From positions 1 through 39,241 of the forward strand of contig SHWW01000010.1 in assembly GCA_009693635.1 (NCBI GenBank): DNA of 39,241 nucleotides, written 5' to 3'. This document shows positions 34,801-39,241 of the stretch, in pieces. The first letter of the stretch is position 1. Every line of letters begins with the position of its first letter. The notes beneath the pieces were generated by a model. It was given only the letters and a program-made list of their open reading frames with translations. It ran no database searches and had not been told where the DNA came from. The position numbers and the translations under genes are program-made. Source of the stretch: Flavobacteriaceae bacterium. Lineage in GTDB: Bacteria > Bacteroidota > Bacteroidia > Flavobacteriales > Flavobacteriaceae.

Positions 34801-34831
34801 TTATATTTAAGTGCCAAATACGTGACCAATT

Positions 34832-36118
34832 TTAATTATCGAAAGCCTTATTCATCTTCAACTTAATCTCTTCCAAACACAAATTATTGATACTTCCCTT
34901 ATGAGTGTGTTTGGTGGCTTTGGGCGATTGAAAAGTTCCGTTTTCCAATTGTTTCGCAACAGTTTTGTAGGCATCTCGAAAAGGAATTCCCGCAACAACC
35001 AACTCATTCAGAGCATCCACAGTAAATAGGTAATCGTATTTTTTATCGTCTAAAATGTGCTCTTTTACTTGAATGTCTTTAATAGCAAAAATTGCAATAT
35101 CCAAACACGCTTTAAGGTTTTCAATTGCCGGAAACAAGCCTTCTTTCAAAAGTTGTAAATCACGGTGGTACCCACTCGGAAGATTATTGGTTATTAACGT
35201 AATCTCATACGGCAACGCCTGAATTTTATTGCATTTCCCGCGAATTAGTTCAAAAACATCCGGGTTTTTTTTGTGTGGCATTATACTAGAACCCGAAGTT
35301 AAATGCGACGGCAAACTAAGAAAATTAAAATTCTGACTCATATACAAACACACATCCATAGAAAACTTAGACAACGTTGCCGCCACGCTACTCATTGCAA
35401 AAGCAATCGTTTTTTCTGATTTTCCACGACTCATCTGCGCTGCAACTGAATTGAATTTTAAGGTTTCAAATCCCAATTCTTGGGTTGTAAAAGTACGGTT
35501 TATAGGAAAGGAACTTCCGTATCCCGCAGCTGAACCCAATGGGTTTTGATCGACCACTTTTAAAGCCGCATTTAGAACGGTAATGTCATCTATTAAGGTT
35601 TCCGCATAGGCAGAAAACCACATTCCAAAAGATGATGGCATGGCGATTTGAAGGTGTGTATAACCTGGTAATAAAATGTTTTGATGCTTTTCGGCAGAAG
35701 CAATTAGCAAATCAAAAAGGATTTTTACTTGTTCTTTAAATGCAATTACAACGTCTTTTAAATACAAATTTACATCAACTAATACTTGGTCATTTCTTGA
35801 GCGTGCAGTATGAATTTTTTTTCCTGCATCGCCTAATTTTGAGGTAAGTAAATACTCCACTTTGGAATGTACATCTTCAAAGTTATCTTCGATTTTGAAT
35901 TCACCGTTGGAAATGTCTGATAGCATTTCGTTTAACGCATTTACTAATAAATCAGCTTCTGTAGAAGTTACAAGACCAACACTAGCTAGCATTTTTGCAT
36001 GCGCAATAGAACCAATTACATCGTATTTTGCCAAAACTAAATCCAATTCTCTGTCGTTTCCAACCGTGAATTGTTCAATTTTTTTATCTGTAGGTATTCC
36101 TTTTTCCCAAAGTTTCAT
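34832..36118 (-). CDS. argH: Argininosuccinate lyase
   Basis: Cleaves argininosuccinate to arginine and fumarate, the last step of arginine synthesis. The 428-residue protein has the fumarase/aspartase-superfamily signature GSSIMPHKKNPD, the catalytic His region GYTHLQIAMPS and the DVHSKVEYLLTSKLGDAGKKIHTARSRND segment that forms the active site across subunits. It is complete; length is slightly below the usual 450-470, the difference being at the C-terminus. The long 140-base gap to argE, containing a hairpin repeat, may separate its expression from the upstream arginine genes. Confidence 0.96.
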   Translation of the reverse strand: MKLWEKGIPTDKKIEQFTVGNDRELDLVLAKYDVIGSIAHAKMLASVGLVTSTEADLLVNALNEMLSDISNGEFKIEDNFEDVHSKVEYLLTSKLGDAGKKIHTARSRNDQVLVDVNLYLKDVVIAFKEQVKILFDLLIASAEKHQNILLPGYTHLQIAMPSSFGMWFSAYAETLIDDITVLNAALKVVDQNPLGSAAGYGSSFPINRTFTTQELGFETLKFNSVAAQMSRGKSEKTIAFAMSSVAATLSKFSMDVCLYMSQNFNFLSLPSHLTSGSSIMPHKKNPDVFELIRGKCNKIQALPYEITLITNNLPSGYHRDLQLLKEGLFPAIENLKACLDIAIFAIKDIQVKEHILDDKKYDYLFTVDALNELVVAGIPFRDAYKTVAKQLENGTFQSPKATKHTHKGSINNLCLEEIKLKMNKAFDN

Positions 36119-36177
36119 AGCACTATGATTTTAATTTTTGACTACTAATTTCTAATTTCCTAAATACCTAACCCAAA

Positions 36178-36253
36178 TAGCAGTGGAAATCCCACGGTAA
36201 TGTAAGGCACGAACATTATCGTGGGATTGCAACGAATAGCTGGAAATAGCTCC
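36178..36253. repeat. Hairpin repeat element between argE and argH
   Basis: A 16-base inverted repeat AATCCCACGGTAATGT (36188-36203) / ACATTATCGTGGGATT (36213-36228), with one G-T mismatch, around a nine-base loop. It is flanked by TAGCAGTGG on the left and by GAATAGCTGGAAATAGCTCC on the right, where ATAGCT occurs twice. I recall similar flanks around variable stems in intergenic regions of other Flavobacteria, so this is probably a dispersed palindromic element. It is more GC-rich than its surroundings. A partial relative may exist near 18.2 kb. Confidence 0.68.
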
Positions 36254-36258
36254 AAATA

Positions 36259-37329
36259 CTATTGCTTTAAAAAAGTATTTAATATATTAATATAAATTTT
36301 TATACCTTCTTCAATTTCAGATAAATATATAAATTCATTTGAAGTATGAGATCGTAAGGAATTACCTGGTCCTAACTTCAAAGATTGACATTCCAAAACC
36401 GACTGATCGGACAAGGTTGGCGAACCATAGGTTGTTCTCCCTAAGGCAATTCCTGCTTGAACTAACCGGTGATTTGACGGTATGGACGACGATTTCAAAT
36501 TCAAAGTACGCGGTTGAACTAAAGCATTGATATTTTGATGTATGATGTCCACGATTTCCTGATTGGTATATTTTTCGTTGACACGAATATCAACAACCAA
36601 ATTACATTCTGACGGCACCACATTGTGTTCTTTTCCAGCATTTATTTGGGTTACCGTAGCTTTTACAGGTCCTAAAACTTCTGAAATTTTATCGAATTTA
36701 TAATTTTTAAACCATTCCAAAATTCCAATGGTTTTCATAATTGGGTTATCTAAATTCTCGTGAGCGGCGTGACTTGCTGTGCCAAGAACCTGAATATCAA
36801 TAACTACCAAGCCTTTTTCAGCTATTGCCAATTGCATTTGCGTAGGCTCACCAACGATAGCACAATCTATTTTAGGAAGAAATTTCAATACGCTATTAAG
36901 TCCGTTTTGACCACTACTTTCCTCCTCTGCCGATGCCACTATTACAATATTGTGCGATAAATTTTCAGCTTTGTAAAAATGTGTAAAAGTTGCAATTAAG
37001 GAAACCAAACAACCACCCGCGTCATTACTTCCAAGACCAAAGAGCTTGTCACTCTCAACAATTGCAGAAAATGGATTAATGGTATATCCTTGATTTGGGT
37101 TCACTGTATCGTGATGAGAATTCAATAATAACGTGGGTTTTGATTTGTCAAAATGCAAATTATAAGCCCAAATATTGTTGTTATTTCGCTTAAAAGGGAT
37201 TTTGTTTTCTATAAACCAAGCTTCAATTACTAGCGCTGTTTTATCTTCTTCACTTGAAAACGAAGGAGTTTCTATAAGTTTTTTTAATAAGTCAATTGCC
37301 TCTATTGTAATGCTTTCTATTGTATTCAT
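36259..37329 (-). CDS. argE: M20-family deacylase of arginine synthesis (ArgE type)
   Basis: A 356-residue zinc hydrolase of the M20/ArgE family. Metal-site residues: NSHHDTVNP (His and Asp), GSNDAGG (bridging Asp) and ASAEEESSG (catalytic Glu pair). Within the arginine cluster it should remove the N-acyl group from acyl-citrulline, because the transcarbamylase gene two positions upstream is of the ArgF' type that acts on acylated ornithine. The acyl group may be acetyl or succinyl. It begins five bases after the argB stop codon, so they share one transcript. Confidence 0.92.
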   Translation of the reverse strand: MNTIESITIEAIDLLKKLIETPSFSSEEDKTALVIEAWFIENKIPFKRNNNNIWAYNLHFDKSKPTLLLNSHHDTVNPNQGYTINPFSAIVESDKLFGLGSNDAGGCLVSLIATFTHFYKAENLSHNIVIVASAEEESSGQNGLNSVLKFLPKIDCAIVGEPTQMQLAIAEKGLVVIDIQVLGTASHAAHENLDNPIMKTIGILEWFKNYKFDKISEVLGPVKATVTQINAGKEHNVVPSECNLVVDIRVNEKYTNQEIVDIIHQNINALVQPRTLNLKSSSIPSNHRLVQAGIALGRTTYGSPTLSDQSVLECQSLKLGPGNSLRSHTSNEFIYLSEIEEGIKIYINILNTFLKQ

Positions 37330-37334
37330 TAAAT

Positions 37335-38120
37335 TTATAGTTTAATTTTTGTGGAAATTAAATCTTTATCAGATAAGAGAGTTGAATTTCCAATAATAAC
37401 TTTTTCAACTCCGTTTTTTAAGGCATAGAAGCAATTGTCCATTTTTGGAATCATTCCTGAGTGAATTGCTTTTTTCTCTAATAATTCTTTGTAATCCTCT
37501 TCGTTTATTTGTAAAATTACTGAATTTTCATTTTCTGAATTTGCTAAAACCCCTTGTTTTTCAAAACAATAAAGTAATGAAACTTTAAAAATGGCACTCA
37601 AAGAAATTGCAATTTCACTGGCAATTGTATCCGCATTTGTATTTAAAAGTTGTCCTTTATTGTCATGAGTAATCGCACAAAAAACTGGCGAAACCCCAAT
37701 AGAAATTAAGGTTTGTAACAGTTCCGCATTCACCTTTTTTACATCGCCAACAAATCCAAAATCAATCGTTGGGTGTATTCTTTTCTCGGATTGAATTAGA
37801 TTTCCATCTGCACCAGAAAAACCAATAGCATTGCAATTCAACGCTTGCAATTGGGCAACTATATTTTTGTTTATTGCTCCAGCATAAGTCATTACGGCTA
37901 CGTCGAGCATTGGGGCATCTGTAATTCTGCGACCATCAATTAAATGCGGTCTTAAGCCAACACTTTCAGCCATTTTTGTTGCCGATTTCCCACCTCCATG
38001 AACGAGTATTTTGTACCCTTCAATTTTAGAAAAATCAGTTAAAAATAGTCGTAATTCAGTGGGACTGTCAATTATGTTCCCTCCTATTTTTACTACCGTA
38101 ACTACTACTTTATTTTTCAT
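37335..38120 (-). CDS. argB: N-acylglutamate kinase (ArgB type)
   Basis: Amino-acid kinase that phosphorylates N-acetyl- (or possibly N-succinyl-) glutamate. At 261 residues it has the normal length. Motifs: VVTVVKIGGNIIDSP (phosphate loop), ILVHGGGKSATKMAE and RRITDAPMLDVAVMTYAG (acylglutamate site), and NTNADTIASEIAISL and GGMIPK-like HSGMIPKMDNC in the C-terminal half. The first codons overlap the end of argF' by 11 bases, indicating tight coupling. If the cluster works on succinylated intermediates, this enzyme must accept succinylglutamate. Confidence 0.94.
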   Translation of the reverse strand: MKNKVVVTVVKIGGNIIDSPTELRLFLTDFSKIEGYKILVHGGGKSATKMAESVGLRPHLIDGRRITDAPMLDVAVMTYAGAINKNIVAQLQALNCNAIGFSGADGNLIQSEKRIHPTIDFGFVGDVKKVNAELLQTLISIGVSPVFCAITHDNKGQLLNTNADTIASEIAISLSAIFKVSLLYCFEKQGVLANSENENSVILQINEEDYKELLEKKAIHSGMIPKMDNCFYALKNGVEKVIIGNSTLLSDKDLISTKIKL

Positions 38121-39057
38121 CTTTCAATATTTTTTGTAAAACCAATTGTGCAGAATACGTTCGGTTATTGGCCTGGTTCATCACGATAGAATTTTCACTA
38201 TCAATTACTTCATCGGTAACAATTACGTTTCTTCGAACGGGCAAACAGTGCATGAATTTAGCGTTATTCGTCAATTTCATCTTTTCAGAAGTCACTGTCC
38301 AACTGGAATCAGAATTGGTTATTTGACCGTATTCATTGTAATTGCTCCAGTTTTTAGCATAAATAAAATCGGCGTTTTTAAAGGCTTTGTCTTGGTTGTG
38401 TTCTATTTTAGTATCCTTAGTGATTTCTGGGTTCAACTCGTATCCCTTTGGGTGTGTAATCACAAAATCGGCATCCTGCAGTTGCATCATTTCTACAAAA
38501 GAATTTGGCACTGCTTGAGGCAACGCTTTTGGATGAGGTGCCCATGTTAATACTACTTTTGGTTTGTGATTTGGTTTGAATTCTTCCATCGTAATAGCAT
38601 CAGCAAGGGCTTGTAATGGATGTCCCGTAGCACTTTCCATATTGATAATTGGTACAGTTGCATACTTTAGAAATCCTGAAATTACGACTTCGGAATTGTC
38701 TTTTTCCTTATCAATTAATTCCGCAAAAGCACGAATTGCAATTACATCACAATATTGTGAAACTACTTCTGCCGCTTCTTTGATATGTTCTGATGCCCCT
38801 TGATTCATAATAGCACCGTCTTCAAATTCCAATGTCCATCCTTCGCTTGTAAAGTTCATGACCATGACATTCATTCCTAAATTCAAAGCTGCTTTTTGAG
38901 TACTCAAACGCGTTCTTAAACTTGGATTAAAAAATAGCATACCTAGGGTTTTATTCTTTCCTAATTTCTTATTTTTTAAAGGGTTTTTCTTTATTTCTAT
39001 GGCTTCAGATACCCATTTACTTAGGGAATCAATATCTTTTAAGGAGGTGAAATTCAT
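38110..39057 (-). CDS. argF': N-acylornithine carbamoyltransferase (ArgF' type)
   Basis: Transfers carbamoyl phosphate to N-acyl-L-ornithine. The 315-residue protein has the carbamoyl-phosphate motif FFNPSLRTRLSTQ, INMESATGHPLQALADA, LTWAPHPKALPQAVPN and FMHCLPVRRN. The long WTLEFEDGAIMNQ segment before residue 90 and the HCLPVRRN ending distinguish the acylornithine enzymes from ordinary OTCase. Ser89 (in GASEH) aligns with Glu92 of Xanthomonas acetylornithine transcarbamylase; replacement of that Glu by Ser, Pro or Val is reported to favour succinylornithine. It is preceded by argD with a four-base gap and overlaps argB. Confidence 0.93.
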   Translation of the reverse strand: MNFTSLKDIDSLSKWVSEAIEIKKNPLKNKKLGKNKTLGMLFFNPSLRTRLSTQKAALNLGMNVMVMNFTSEGWTLEFEDGAIMNQGASEHIKEAAEVVSQYCDVIAIRAFAELIDKEKDNSEVVISGFLKYATVPIINMESATGHPLQALADAITMEEFKPNHKPKVVLTWAPHPKALPQAVPNSFVEMMQLQDADFVITHPKGYELNPEITKDTKIEHNQDKAFKNADFIYAKNWSNYNEYGQITNSDSSWTVTSEKMKLTNNAKFMHCLPVRRNVIVTDEVIDSENSIVMNQANNRTYSAQLVLQKILKDEK

Positions 39058-39061
39058 AGTT

Positions 39062-39241
39062 CTATGTTTTTATTTCTTCTAAAGCTTGTTTCAAAACGAT
39101 TACGAAATGATTGATAGCTTCCTTTTTTATTGTTAATGGAGGTAAAATTCTAAGTAGCTTTTTATTACTTGAATTCCCTGTAAATACTTGTTTTTCAAGA
39201 ATTAATTTCTTCCGAAGTTCACTTACATCAAAATCAAATTC
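39062..39241 (-). CDS. argD: Acylornithine aminotransferase, C-terminal fragment at window edge
   Basis: The last 59 codons and the stop of a minus-strand gene that runs off the end of the window. The peptide (KKLILEKQVFTGNSSNKKLL, then RILPPLTIKKEAINHF) matches the C-terminal small domain of class III aminotransferases such as ArgD, where L-R-x-L-P-P-L is diagnostic. Its stop is four bases before the argF' start, consistent with the usual Bacteroidota order argD-argF'-argB-argE-argH. The catalytic Lys and PLP site are outside the window. Confidence 0.85.
   Translation of the reverse strand, partial: EFDFDVSELRKKLILEKQVFTGNSSNKKLLRILPPLTIKKEAINHFVIVLKQALEEIKT

Noticed and set aside
34753..34831. 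Prophage or integrative-element attachment site at tRNA-Arg
   Set aside because: No integrase and no repeated tRNA 3' end in the window; flanking genes are ordinary core genes.
36178..36253. attC-like integron site
   Set aside because: There is no integrase or cassette array nearby and the loop and box sequences do not fit attC; a dispersed palindromic repeat is a better reading.
36119..36258. Riboswitch controlling argH
   Set aside because: A single hairpin without a recognisable aptamer; the flanks look like repeat ends instead.

Overview
This window looks like chromosomal DNA from a member of the Flavobacteriaceae, most likely Flavobacterium or a close relative. The DNA is strongly AT-rich. 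Start codons lack clear Shine-Dalgarno sequences, and several genes have the Bacteroidota-type -7 element TAnnTTTG. The gene content is also typical of the group: a type IX secretion protein (PorQ), a TonB-dependent receptor paired with a DUF4249 lipoprotein, an N-terminally extended NusB, a PUR-family DUF3276 protein, a cyclophilin-FKBP fusion, a eukaryote-like NADP-isocitrate dehydrogenase and an arginine cluster with an ArgF'-type transcarbamylase. I see no prophage, insertion sequence or CRISPR array. Most of the window is housekeeping core genome.

Layout. 0.1-8.7 kb, minus strand: nucleoside-type MFS transporter, cmk, porQ, lon, a lipocalin-like lipoprotein, a UMF1-type MFS transporter and an M48 lipoprotein metallopeptidase. 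8.9-12.0 kb, plus strand: an alpha/beta hydrolase, two overlapping msrB genes (one lipoprotein, one cytosolic) and pepT. 12.1-13.9 kb, minus strand: nusB, a DUF1573 lipoprotein and yajC. 14.1-16.4 kb, plus strand: an ABC exporter half-transporter with altered ATPase residues, and a DUF3276 protein. 16.4-17.1 kb is the only long stretch without an intact gene. It holds a decayed csaA-like pseudogene (two stops and a frameshift) and a pair of interlocked inverted repeats. 17.1-20.4 kb, minus strand: the fused prolyl isomerase and an M3 peptidase. 20.6-26.6 kb, plus strand: trmD, rplS with a possible leader RNA, icd, a TonB-dependent receptor and a DUF4249 lipoprotein. 26.7-28.9 kb, minus strand: an exported protein often labelled asparagine synthetase without sequence support, and a DUF2911 protein. 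29.0-30.8 kb, plus strand: an SRPBCC protein and a photolyase. 30.8-32.9 kb, minus strand: tatD, tcdA and a HAD phosphatase, diverging from an MFS transporter on the plus strand. 34.2-34.8 kb: two small unknown proteins and tRNA-Arg(ACG). 34.8-39.2 kb, minus strand: arginine genes in transcription order argD (partial), argF', argB, argE, argH, with a strong hairpin repeat between argE and argH.

How the genes work together. The arginine genes run from acylglutamate phosphorylation through transcarbamylation of an acylated ornithine to argininosuccinate cleavage; a Ser in the transcarbamylase position that sets acyl-group choice suggests succinylated intermediates. The two MsrBs probably repair oxidised methionine in different compartments. 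The receptor and its DUF4249 partner form an outer-membrane uptake pair of unknown substrate. I found no convincing multi-gene system that is wholly new. The most unusual items are the csaA remnant with its interlocked repeats, the argE-argH repeat, the ABC exporter with a degenerate ATPase site, and the face-to-face tatD/MFS promoters with a possibly leaderless tatD message.
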